Origin: Aliishimia ponticola
Lineage (GTDB): Bacteria > Pseudomonadota > Alphaproteobacteria > Rhodobacterales > Rhodobacteraceae
Assembly (NCBI RefSeq): GCF_004803475.1
Contig: NZ_SRKY01000002.1
Coordinates: 1-64,000 of the forward strand
Length of the DNA: 64,000 bases
Direction: 5' to 3'
Position numbers and translations under genes: made by a program. Below the pieces are notes generated by a model. It was not told where the DNA came from. It saw only the letters and a program-made list of their open reading frames with translations, and made no database searches. Positions 35,303 to 43,916 of the stretch are shown piece by piece (position 1 is the stretch's first letter; the number at the start of each line of letters is the position of its first letter).

Positions 35303-36919
35303 TTACTGAACGATCTGGCCCTCGGGCCATTTCATCGTCCATCTGGTGGTGACAGAGGTCGCCGCGCCCGGGGCCATATCCAGCGTCCATTGCAGCACGC
35401 CGCGATCATCTTCGCGGTCCGTTACGTCAGGCTTGGGCTGCGCTGTGAAGTCGATCACGAGGTCTTCCTGCTCGGAATAGGGGATGCGGTCGATCAACTC
35501 CACGGACCATGCGCGCTCCGTCAGGTTGGCGATGTCGATCCGCACCTCTTCAGAGCTTTCATTGGATCGGGTGATGATCCCCCGGTCGCCCTCGTTACGG
35601 CGCAGAACCGTTCGATCCAAGGTCAGGCCGGTGATCGGGCCGAACCCCAGTTCCGCCTCTTGTCCCGGCGCGATGGTGTCAAAGCCGTTGGCACCGACGA
35701 AACCGCCATCGAAAAAGCGCCGCGCCTGCCCGGTCGGCAACAGGGGCTGATCGCTGGTATTGGTAAATTTCGCCATGACAAAGGCCGTGTCGTCGGTCAG
35801 CGGCGCGGCACGGGCAAAGATCTCCGCCGCGAAGTCGAGGCTGTCGAATGGCATCCGCACATCATCCGCACCGCTTGCCAGCGATACCGGCGTCTCAAAG
35901 GCATACACCAGCGCCAGACCTTGCGTGCTGTAGGAGGGCGCGGCCTCTGCCGTCACAGCGAGCTCTTCCATGCGGGGCGCGGCGGCATCGGCCATCTTGG
36001 CGGTGCTCAACCCCCGCGCAATCTGCCCGTCATGCAGGCGGCGCAGCCACGGCCAGACCTTGCCCGGATCGGTCTGCCCGATATTCTGGGTCGACAGGGT
36101 CAGGGCCACGTTTTCCCAGTTCTCGCCTGTATTCTGCACCACCCATGCACCGCGATCCACGGTCAGCGTCGCATCATCGGCCCATGACAAATGCAAATCA
36201 TAAGCGGGCCGCCAATAGGCATTCGCGCTAAAGGTTAGGCGGACCGGAACATCGGTCATGTCCTCACTCACGGTGACATCAACGGCAAGGAACACGCGGT
36301 CTTCGCGCTCTGGCACAAGCGCGGCCAACGCCTGTTGCGCGCGGGTCAGATCGTCCTTCAGCGCGTCCAGCTTTTCACGTTCGACGCGCGCGGCAATCCG
36401 GGCGGCTTGCGCGGTTTGCTTGGCAGCCAGCGTCTGCGTCGCGATCATTTGCGCGATTTCGGCCAGGCTCGTTGCATCTTGCGGCAGGGCATCGCTGGCC
36501 CCCAAAGCGGCGAGAAAGGCGATACGGGCCTCGGCGGCTTGTGCGGTCAGTTCTTCTGCCTCGGCCGCGTCCTTGACCTCGCGAATGGCGCGTTCGGCGG
36601 CGCGCACGGCGTCCCTTGCGGCGGTGATTTCTGGCGAGTCGGGCGCGGTTCTGGGCGGCGTGTTGTCCCGGCGGAACCGGATTGGCCCAAGCTCCATCCC
36701 CGGCGCATCGACGAAGTAGTTCGCGGCATCGGTGTTAATCTGCGGAAGGCTGTCGAAGTTCAGCGTGTGCGTGCCCGCGGGCAAGGTCACGGTGACTTCG
36801 TGGGTGATCAGGCCCCCTTGGGGGAAGATCACCGCTTCGGTCGCGCGGCTTGGCACGGTGAAGGTATCCGCCAACACAGGCAGGGGAAACAGGGCAAGGG
36901 AAAGCGCAACGGCACGCAT
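35303..36919 (-). CDS. DUF4139 (MuiA-like) exported protein
   Basis: A 538-residue protein with a Sec signal peptide (residues 1-18, ending VLADTF). A DUF4140-like N-terminal part (VTVTLPAGTHTLNF), a helical coiled coil (about 105-195, rich in Ala/Glu/Lys/Arg) and a DUF4139 beta-rich C-terminus follow, the order of the mucoidy-inhibitor MuiA family. It probably resides in the periplasm; the molecular role is unknown. CTGGAG lies 8 bases before ATG 36919, preferred over the in-frame GTG at 36928. It is convergent with the carbonic anhydrase gene. Confidence 0.88.
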   Translation of the reverse strand: MRAVALSLALFPLPVLADTFTVPSRATEAVIFPQGGLITHEVTVTLPAGTHTLNFDSLPQINTDAANYFVDAPGMELGPIRFRRDNTPPRTAPDSPEITAARDAVRAAERAIREVKDAAEAEELTAQAAEARIAFLAALGASDALPQDATSLAEIAQMIATQTLAAKQTAQAARIAARVEREKLDALKDDLTRAQQALAALVPEREDRVFLAVDVTVSEDMTDVPVRLTFSANAYWRPAYDLHLSWADDATLTVDRGAWVVQNTGENWENVALTLSTQNIGQTDPGKVWPWLRRLHDGQIARGLSTAKMADAAAPRMEELAVTAEAAPSYSTQGLALVYAFETPVSLASGADDVRMPFDSLDFAAEIFARAAPLTDDTAFVMAKFTNTSDQPLLPTGQARRFFDGGFVGANGFDTIAPGQEAELGFGPITGLTLDRTVLRRNEGDRGIITRSNESSEEVRIDIANLTERAWSVELIDRIPYSEQEDLVIDFTAQPKPDVTDREDDRGVLQWTLDMAPGAATSVTTRWTMKWPEGQIVQ

Positions 36920-36971
36920 GAAAAGCACTCCAGTTCAGGTTGAGACCAGATTGCCTGAGCGGCGGGCAAAG

Positions 36972-36999
36972 AAAAAGGGGCGCTTCGTGCAGCGCCCCC
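36972..36999 (-). terminator. intrinsic terminator of asd
   Basis: On the minus strand, GGGGCGCT (36984-36977 region) pairs with AGCGCCCC across a 6-base loop, followed by TTTTT. It lies about 25 bases after the asd stop codon and is the best-formed rho-independent terminator in this part of the window. Confidence 0.85.
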
Positions 37000-37024
37000 T
37001 TAGAAATCGTGCAGTCGGCAAAGA

Positions 37025-38047
37025 TCAGCCTTTCTGCAAAACCTCGCGTCCCAGCAGTTCCGCGATCTGGACCGCGTTCAAAGCGGCACCTTTGCGCAGG
37101 TTGTCGGACACGCACCACAGGTTCAGACCGTTGTCGATGGTGCTGTCCTGACGGATGCGGCTGATGAAGGTCGCGAAATCGCCGACACATTCCTTCGGCG
37201 TGACGTAGCCACCGTCTTCGCGCTTGTCGATCACCATGATGCCGGGGCTTTCGCGCAGGATGTCGCGGGCCTCGTCCTCATCAAGGAAGTCTTCGAACTC
37301 AAGGTTGATCGCTTCGGAGTGGCCAACAAAAACCGGCACCCGCACGCAGGTCGCGGTGACCTTGATCTTGGGGTCGACGATTTTCTTCGTCTCGGCCACC
37401 ATCTTCCACTCTTCCTTGGTGGAGCCATCTTCCATGAAGACGTCGATATGCGGAATCACGTTGAAAGCGATTTCCTTGGTGAATTTCTTTGGTTCCACCT
37501 CGGTCACCGGGTTGTAGACGGCCTTGGTCTGATCCCAAAGCTCATCCATGCCATCCTTGCCCGCGCCGGATACCGACTGGTAGGTCGACACAACCACGCG
37601 CTTGATCTTCGCGCGGTCATGCAGCGGCTTGAGCGCCACGACCATCTGCGCGGTGGAACAGTTCGGGTTCGCGATGATGTTCTTCTTGGAATAGCCGTGA
37701 ATCGCGTCCGCGTTCACTTCCGGTACGATCAGCGGGATGTCCGGATCATAGCGATAGAGCGAGGAGTTATCGATCACGACGCAACCCGCAGCGGCGGCTT
37801 TGGGAGCGTATTCCTTGGTCGCGGAGGAACCGATGGCGAACAGCGCCATGTCCCAGCCCGTGAAGTCGAACGTGTCGAGGTCCTTTGTCTTCAGCGTCTT
37901 GTCGCCAAACGACACCTCTGTGCCGAGAGATTTTCGCGACGCAAGCACGGCAATCTCATCCACGGGGAACTGGCGCTCGGCCAGGATGTTCAGCATTTCG
38001 CGGCCCACGTTGCCCGTGGCGCCGGCGACGACGACTTTGTAGCCCAT
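37025..38047 (-). CDS. asd: aspartate-semialdehyde dehydrogenase
   Basis: A 340-residue NAD(P)-dependent dehydrogenase. VVVAGATGNVG (5-15) is the dinucleotide-binding loop, Cys130 in NPNCSTAQM is the catalytic thiol, and VGHSEAINLEFE holds the catalytic His. It reduces aspartyl phosphate to the semialdehyde, feeding lysine/diaminopimelate, threonine and methionine synthesis. Length and motifs are normal. It has its own strong terminator; the J-like gene upstream is on the same strand, 99 bases away. Confidence 0.97.
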   Translation of the reverse strand: MGYKVVVAGATGNVGREMLNILAERQFPVDEIAVLASRKSLGTEVSFGDKTLKTKDLDTFDFTGWDMALFAIGSSATKEYAPKAAAAGCVVIDNSSLYRYDPDIPLIVPEVNADAIHGYSKKNIIANPNCSTAQMVVALKPLHDRAKIKRVVVSTYQSVSGAGKDGMDELWDQTKAVYNPVTEVEPKKFTKEIAFNVIPHIDVFMEDGSTKEEWKMVAETKKIVDPKIKVTATCVRVPVFVGHSEAINLEFEDFLDEDEARDILRESPGIMVIDKREDGGYVTPKECVGDFATFISRIRQDSTIDNGLNLWCVSDNLRKGAALNAVQIAELLGREVLQKG

Positions 38048-38146
38048 CGGTCCTTGTCCTTGTTCAAACCGAGCGGCGGATACCCGATTTGGGCGGGCAG
38101 GGCCAGTTCAATCGTACAGAAAAACGCGTCAAGCCGGTTGCAGCGG

Positions 38147-38608
38147 TCAGACGTAGATGACCACATCGCTGCGTGCGTCCGGTGACATGGCGCGCAAGGC
38201 GTTGGAAAAGATGCTGTTTTGCGGGCGCCGGGCGATGCGCGTCACCTCTGGCTCGGTGCGCCGTGGTTTTGCGGTCGAAGGGGCGCGCCGGGCCTTGGTG
38301 TGCGGCGTCGAACGCGGCGCCGGATGAGTTTGCGGCGCGGCGTGGGCTTTTGCCACCGCTTGTTGCGCGGTCGATGCAATCGTGCGCCGCAGCGCATCGC
38401 GTTGCTGGCTAGAGGGCTTCGTCTGCAACAGGTCGAAAGCCGCATCGATCCGGTTCAGCAGGGCCATCGCCGCCGCGTGATCTTCGCGCGCCATCTCGGG
38501 CCGGTAGGACCGGATCAGCGCACGAAAGGTCGCTTCGATCGTTGCCTGATCGCTGTCAGGTGAAATGCCAAGAGTTTCGAACGCGTCTTTCTTGCCGGTC
38601 GGATGCAT
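38147..38608 (-). CDS. J-domain-like protein lacking the HPD motif
   Basis: A 153-residue protein. Residues 8-60 look like a J-domain: AFETLGISPDSDQATIEATFRALIRSYRPEM, then LNRIDAAFDLL. At the position of the DnaK-activating His-Pro-Asp triad the sequence is Arg36-Pro37-Glu38, so normal DnaK stimulation is not expected. The rest is a basic, Ala/Pro/Thr-rich disordered tail with a short conserved-looking end (NALRAMSPDARSDVVIYV). The start is ATG 38608, after a G-run serving as ribosome site. Confidence 0.75.
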   Translation of the reverse strand: MHPTGKKDAFETLGISPDSDQATIEATFRALIRSYRPEMAREDHAAAMALLNRIDAAFDLLQTKPSSQQRDALRRTIASTAQQAVAKAHAAPQTHPAPRSTPHTKARRAPSTAKPRRTEPEVTRIARRPQNSIFSNALRAMSPDARSDVVIYV

Positions 38609-38855
38609 CGTCGCCCCCCAAAATAAAGTACTGGTTACTGCAAACGCCAAACCTGCGGCCTTTGCTTAAAATCAACACTAATTTTTTGCGAAGGCGAGAG
38701 CAGCCACAATGTTGCCTCAAAGTTAATACGATTGCGCCCTAATCCGCCCGCTGGGATATCAACCTGCCCAAGGAATAGCGCGCGCGGGCCGCGACCATTG
38801 CCTTGGACGGCCCGCTCTAGGCGGTTTGATTAATCAGAGGTGAAGGTAGGCGCGG

Positions 38856-39623
38856 TCAGGCTTTGTACTTTGCCGCAAGCTCCCGGACCGCCCCGGCAAG
38901 GATAAGCACATCCAGCCCGACGGCGATGAACTGCGCGCCAGCGTCGCGGGCTTTTTCAATCATCTCTTCATTCGTGGTCAGGATACCGGCGGCCTTGTCC
39001 GAAGCGGCGATGCGCGCAATTGCATCGATGATGACACTGACGACCTGCGGGTTCATCAGATCGCCCATGAAGCCCAGATCAGCCCCCAGATCGGCCGGGC
39101 CAATGAATACGCCATCAATCCCGTCCACCGCCAGAATGTCGTCCAGCGCGGCGAGCCCGGCCCGGTTTTCCACCTGAACAATCAGGCAGACCTGATCATC
39201 GGCAGTGGTCCCGTAATCGGCGATTTGCGAAAACATGCTGGACCGGGTCATCGAATAGCCGACACCGCGAATGCCATGGGGCGGGTAGCGCATGGCCTTG
39301 ACCAGCATCTCGGCCTGTTCGGCGCTTTCGACCATGGGGACGATGATTGTCTGCGCCCCGGCGTCGAGCATCTGTTTTATGATCCACGGCTCGCCCACGG
39401 GCACACGCACAACGGCGTGACTGTCAGAGCCTTTCAGCGCCATGAGCGAGTCGCGGGTGGAGCGCAGATCGTTGGGCGAGTGTTCGTTGTCGATCACCAG
39501 CCAGTCAAAACCGGCGGTGCCCACGATCTCTGCCGCGTTATGCGCGGCCAGCCCCATCCAGCAGCCATAGACGACGCGGCCTTCTTTCAGGGCCGCTTTG
39601 AACGGGTTGATTGGTGCGGGCAT
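38856..39623 (-). CDS. HpcH/HpaI family aldolase
   Basis: A 255-residue class II pyruvate aldolase. FDWLVIDNEHSPNDL, the metal-binding VQVENRAG Glu, and FIGPADLGADLG with its Asp match HpaI/HpcH enzymes, which split 2-keto-3-deoxy-acids to pyruvate plus an aldehyde. The exact substrate (4-hydroxy-2-oxoheptanedioate, 2-keto-3-deoxy-rhamnonate or similar) cannot be told. GGAGG 7 bases before ATG 39623 sets the start. No other aromatic-catabolism gene is adjacent. Confidence 0.92.
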   Translation of the reverse strand: MPAPINPFKAALKEGRVVYGCWMGLAAHNAAEIVGTAGFDWLVIDNEHSPNDLRSTRDSLMALKGSDSHAVVRVPVGEPWIIKQMLDAGAQTIIVPMVESAEQAEMLVKAMRYPPHGIRGVGYSMTRSSMFSQIADYGTTADDQVCLIVQVENRAGLAALDDILAVDGIDGVFIGPADLGADLGFMGDLMNPQVVSVIIDAIARIAASDKAAGILTTNEEMIEKARDAGAQFIAVGLDVLILAGAVRELAAKYKA

Positions 39624-39688
39624 GACAGGTCCTCCAACTGCTGTGTCAGGGGCACATTGCATCGCGGGCGCGGCGAATGCCAGAGGCG

Positions 39689-40378
39689 TCAAAGCACCTT
39701 TATCACGTCTTTTTCGACCGCAAGCATATAGCCGCGCCGCGCGATATTCTTGACCAGAAGCGCGCTGACGATCTGGTTGCCAAGCCCGTCACGCAGCCTT
39801 TTGATCCGGGTCGCCCCGGCGGCTTCCTCGCAATCGGAAGCGTCCCGCCCGGTGATCAGCGCCTCAAGCTCTACGCCTGTGACCACGTCATCATCCATCC
39901 GCGCCTCGGCCAGCACGGACATGGTTTCCATCGCAGCTTCGGTCAGCTTGAATTCCATGTTGTTGAGATAGACGGTGTTCTCCTCGCGCGAGATCAGCAG
40001 CGACGACACCTGAATGCCAGAGCGTTCGACCTGCGCCATCCGCCGGTTCAGCGCGACCAGCATCAGCAAAAAGACCAGCGCTGCGATCAGCATTGCGGTG
40101 CCAAAGACCAGCAGGATGAAGATCACCACCCGGTAACTGACCAGCGTGTCCGAAAACGCGGTGCCGGACTGGGCGAGGATTTCCAGCAGCTTGATCTCGG
40201 CCTGCGTCGTCAGGTCGTTCTCCATGAAAATCCGTTCGACCCGTGCGTTGAACGCATTGGCGTCGGGCAGGGTCAGAAACAGCAACACGGCGACGACCAG
40301 CAGCAGGGCGACAATCGCCCCGATCCCGATGGCGACGAAACGCCGGGTCTCAGAAGCGGAGGTAGTAGGATCCGGCAT
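39689..40378 (-). CDS. membrane-anchored winged-helix protein
   Basis: A 229-residue protein with two membrane helices (about 13-37 and 83-110) separated by a 45-residue loop, and a C-terminal domain (137-226) resembling the OmpR/PhoB winged helix: EFKLTEAAMETMSVL, RIKRLRDGL, and a final GYMLAV wing. Arg pairs flank the helices on the cytoplasmic side, so both ends are probably inside and the loop is periplasmic. This is ToxR-like logic with the order reversed (sensor first, DNA-binding last). It may bind DNA directly from the membrane. Its ATG lies 29 bases inside the upstream secreted-protein gene, which implies coupling. Confidence 0.75.
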   Translation of the reverse strand: MPDPTTSASETRRFVAIGIGAIVALLLVVAVLLFLTLPDANAFNARVERIFMENDLTTQAEIKLLEILAQSGTAFSDTLVSYRVVIFILLVFGTAMLIAALVFLLMLVALNRRMAQVERSGIQVSSLLISREENTVYLNNMEFKLTEAAMETMSVLAEARMDDDVVTGVELEALITGRDASDCEEAAGATRIKRLRDGLGNQIVSALLVKNIARRGYMLAVEKDVIKVL

Positions 40379-40640
40379 CAGCCTTCCTCGATTGCAAGCC
40401 TTCCGGTCCAAAGACCGACACGACGTTAAGAAGCGTCCAGCCCTGACGGGCAAGGCGTTTGTTCAATTGGGCGCGCGCCGACGCGACGGAGCATTCCCCG
40501 CGCAGTTCGGCCACGCCGTAGTGCAGCCGCAGGGGCGAGCCCTGCTTCGCCTTGTAATCGGCATAGCACTCGGCCGATGCAGCCGTCGCGCCAAACCCTG
40601 TCAGTAGGGCGAATAGCCCGGAAAGAAGAATGCGTGTCAT
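40350..40640 (-). CDS. small secreted protein with two cysteines
   Basis: A 96-residue protein with a clear Sec signal peptide (cleavage likely ATAASA/EC). The mature 70 residues carry two Cys (about 25 and 50) able to form a disulfide, and end in LNKRLARQGWTLLNVVSVFGPEG and an aromatic SYYLRF. The family is unknown to me. The ATG at 40640 was chosen because it starts the signal peptide; the frame runs open far upstream without coding character. It overlaps the winged-helix gene by 29 bases and may be the ligand or partner for that protein's periplasmic loop. It shares its intergenic region with the divergent His-rich gene. Confidence 0.72.
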   Translation of the reverse strand: MTRILLSGLFALLTGFGATAASAECYADYKAKQGSPLRLHYGVAELRGECSVASARAQLNKRLARQGWTLLNVVSVFGPEGLQSRKADAGSYYLRF

Positions 40641-40673
40641 GGGCGTGACAATGCCTGTGCAGCCCGCGTCATT

Positions 40674-40728
40674 CAATATCCACAAGTGGTTGCGGCGGCT
40701 GTTATCCAATATCAAGGGGGCGATATTG
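40674..40728. promoter_or_regulatory. three CAATATC motifs in a divergent promoter region
   Basis: CAATATC occurs at 40674-40680 and 40707-40713, and as its reverse complement GATATTG at 40722-40728, the last two forming an inverted repeat with an 8-base spacer. All lie in the 180-base space between the divergent genes at 40640 and 40821. This is a candidate operator; the regulator is unknown. Confidence 0.4.
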
Positions 40729-40820
40729 CCTGTCTGGGCGGGGGGCAGCCAGTTTGACCGCATCACCGCCGGGCTTCGGTTCGGTGCCATCTGGAAGATC
40801 AGGCGAAAGGAGCCGGAACC

Positions 40821-41207
40821 ATGGCTTATACATTGCATCGGAAACTCATCACGGGCGTCGCGGCCTTGGCCCTGGCGATCACGGCGCTTGCACCGCAGGG
40901 GGCGCAGGCCGGGGATCGCGACACGGAACGCGCGCTGGCCGCTTTGCTGGGGCTTGCAGTTGTGGGCGCGATCATCGCGGATAACCGCCGGGACAAGCCC
41001 GACGTGTCGACGCGCGGCCACGGTCACCGTGTGGTCAAGCCGTATGTCCACCCGAAGAAACGCCCACATGTGCATCGGCACAGTGGTGCACATGTGCATC
41101 GCCACAATGGCCCGCATGTGCATCGCGACACGATCCACCGCCCGCAGGCACATAGCCACCGTGTCGAGCCGCGCCCGCTGCCGCGCCGCGTCAAACGTCA
41201 CAACTGA
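40821..41207 (+). CDS. exported histidine-rich protein
   Basis: A 128-residue protein with a signal peptide (cleavage near AQAGD) and a short hydrophobic segment (about 39-53) that may be a membrane anchor. The C-terminal half is crowded with His in repeated PHVHRH-like units (three near-copies around residues 80-105), plus Arg and Pro. This composition suggests binding of zinc, nickel or copper in the periplasm or at the membrane, though that is inferred. AAAGGAG precedes the ATG by 8-9 bases. Family not recognised. Confidence 0.75.
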   Translation: MAYTLHRKLITGVAALALAITALAPQGAQAGDRDTERALAALLGLAVVGAIIADNRRDKPDVSTRGHGHRVVKPYVHPKKRPHVHRHSGAHVHRHNGPHVHRDTIHRPQAHSHRVEPRPLPRRVKRHN

Positions 41208-41318
41208 ACAACACCCTCTGGCGGTATAGGCAGGTGTGTAACGAGTAAAGCAGGCCAGGGGTGATCGGGGCCGGGCAGGGTGCGATGCGTCCAGACCCGG
41301 CCCGTCAAAAAGCCCGGC

Positions 41319-41357
41319 AGGCGCGGCAGTCTCTCTGGGGGAGCGCCGCGCCTTTTT
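41319..41357 (+). terminator. intrinsic terminator, part of a double hairpin
   Basis: AGGCGCGGC (41319-41327) pairs perfectly with GCCGCGCCT (41345-41353), a 9-bp stem, followed by TTTTT (41353-41357). Just upstream (about 41268-41303) a second hairpin is formed by GGGCCGGG and CCCGGCCC. It ends transcripts from the His-rich gene, or possibly a separate small RNA from the 281-base stretch 41208-41488, which has no gene. Confidence 0.75.
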
Positions 41358-41488
41358 CGTTCGGGCGGCCTGCATGTGGGGGCGGCAAGGCGACCGGCAA
41401 ACCGTCGCGCTCCGTCGGGACGGTGGTATCTACGCAGTAGATTTGCGATGGGTCAGGCAATCAGCGTTTCAGGGGACCGAAAGAGGCA

Positions 41489-42094
41489 ATGCCGGATTAC
41501 AGCTTGGAGACACAGATCGGCGGCATCGTCGCCGGAGTGGATGAGGTCGGGCGCGGTCCCTTGGCCGGGCCTGTTCTGGCGGCGGCAGTCATCCTTGATC
41601 CGACAGACATTCCAGAGGGGCTGAACGATTCCAAGGCGCTAACAGCTAAGCGGCGCGATGCGCTGCTGCCTAAGATTCTGGCGCGGGCCATTGTCTCTAT
41701 CGGGGAGGCCAGCGTCGAGGAGATCGACGAAATCAACATCCTGCGCGCGTCCCACCTTGCGATGCTGCGCGCGATCGAAGGGCTGGCAACCACACCCGGC
41801 CATGTGCTGATCGACGGTAACCTGCTGCCGCGCGGGCTGACCCTGCCCGCGACACCGGTCATCAAGGGCGACGGCAAATCATTGTCGATTGCGGCGGCCT
41901 CAATTGTGGCAAAAGTGAGGCGCGACCAAATCATGGTGGATTTGGCGCAACAGCATCCGGGCTACGGATGGGAGACCAACATGGGCTATGGATCAAAAAG
42001 CCACATGACGGCGCTTCAGGATCTTGGTGCAAGCCCACATCATAGACGCTCCTTCAAGCCCGTCCACAATATCTTGTATCAAGGCAAAACTTAA
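41489..42094 (+). CDS. rnhB: ribonuclease HII
   Basis: A 201-residue RNase H fold. VAGVDEVGRGPLAGPV (14-29) contains the catalytic Asp-Glu pair, LIDGN a further Asp, and KGDGKSLSIAAASIVAKV the fourth acidic residue region. It cuts the RNA strand at ribonucleotides embedded in DNA. AGAGG precedes the ATG. ccrM follows after 95 bases on the same strand, an order also seen in other alphaproteobacteria. Confidence 0.97.
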   Translation: MPDYSLETQIGGIVAGVDEVGRGPLAGPVLAAAVILDPTDIPEGLNDSKALTAKRRDALLPKILARAIVSIGEASVEEIDEINILRASHLAMLRAIEGLATTPGHVLIDGNLLPRGLTLPATPVIKGDGKSLSIAAASIVAKVRRDQIMVDLAQQHPGYGWETNMGYGSKSHMTALQDLGASPHHRRSFKPVHNILYQGKT

Positions 42095-42101
42095 CCAATT
42101 G

Positions 42102-43293
<1,192 letters not shown>

Positions 43294-43358
43294 TTTCACG
43301 AAAACCGCCGGTGCCTGCGGCCTGCCAGGGCCTACCTATCCAACAGGCACTACACCTT

Positions 43359-43386
43359 GCCCCGCCTTCATTGGCGGGGCTTTTTT
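43359..43386 (+). terminator. intrinsic terminator of ccrM
   Basis: GCCCCGCC (43359-43366) pairs with GGCGGGGC (43373-43380) over a 6-base loop and is followed by TTTTTT. It is strong and stands 65 bases after the ccrM stop. Confidence 0.9.
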
Positions 43387-43429
43387 CGTTGAAAGCCGCT
43401 TGGGTCTGCCGCCACCTGGTCTGGCCGGA

Positions 43430-43852
43430 TTACATCCGCGCGCTGCTGCGCGCGCCCGCTTGCTTGAGCGCATCGCGCAGATGTTTGGGTTGGAAATCGT
43501 CTTTCGACACCACGATGTTGATCTTTGCCGCCATCGCCTTGTCGTAGATAAATGGCGTCGGATAATCGCTGACCATCACGATGGGTACGGCGGCGTGGCG
43601 GGCATCTTGGCGCAGTTCCAGCGCAAAATCGACGCCCAGCCCGTCCGGCAGTGCATTGTCCAGCAGGATCACGTCGAACCGGTCACGTGCCAGGAAATAC
43701 CGTGCTTGCGACAGGCTGGGGACGCTGTTCAGATCGACGCGACGGCCACGGTCGAGAACCCGCGAGATTCTGCGCCGGTCAAAGTCGGAATCTTCGACCA
43801 ACAGGCATTTTGGAAGCCTGACATGTTCGTAAGCGATAGCAGCATTGCCCAT
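43430..43852 (-). CDS. single-domain response regulator
   Basis: A 140-residue protein that is a receiver domain only. CLLVEDSDFD (16-25) holds the acidic pair, Asp65 in ILLDNALPDG is the phospho-acceptor, and Lys117 in VVSKDD is the conserved Lys. With no output domain it probably works as a phosphate relay or by binding a partner, as CheY-like proteins do. The start is ATG 43852; upstream in-frame codons are open but unlike the family. No kinase is adjacent. Confidence 0.88.
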   Translation of the reverse strand: MGNAAIAYEHVRLPKCLLVEDSDFDRRRISRVLDRGRRVDLNSVPSLSQARYFLARDRFDVILLDNALPDGLGVDFALELRQDARHAAVPIVMVSDYPTPFIYDKAMAAKINIVVSKDDFQPKHLRDALKQAGARSSARM

Positions 43853-43916
43853 AGATACCCCGTTCGATCCGTCGCATCCGTGCGGCAAACCTTACGACAG
43901 GCGTCTTAAGAAAGCT

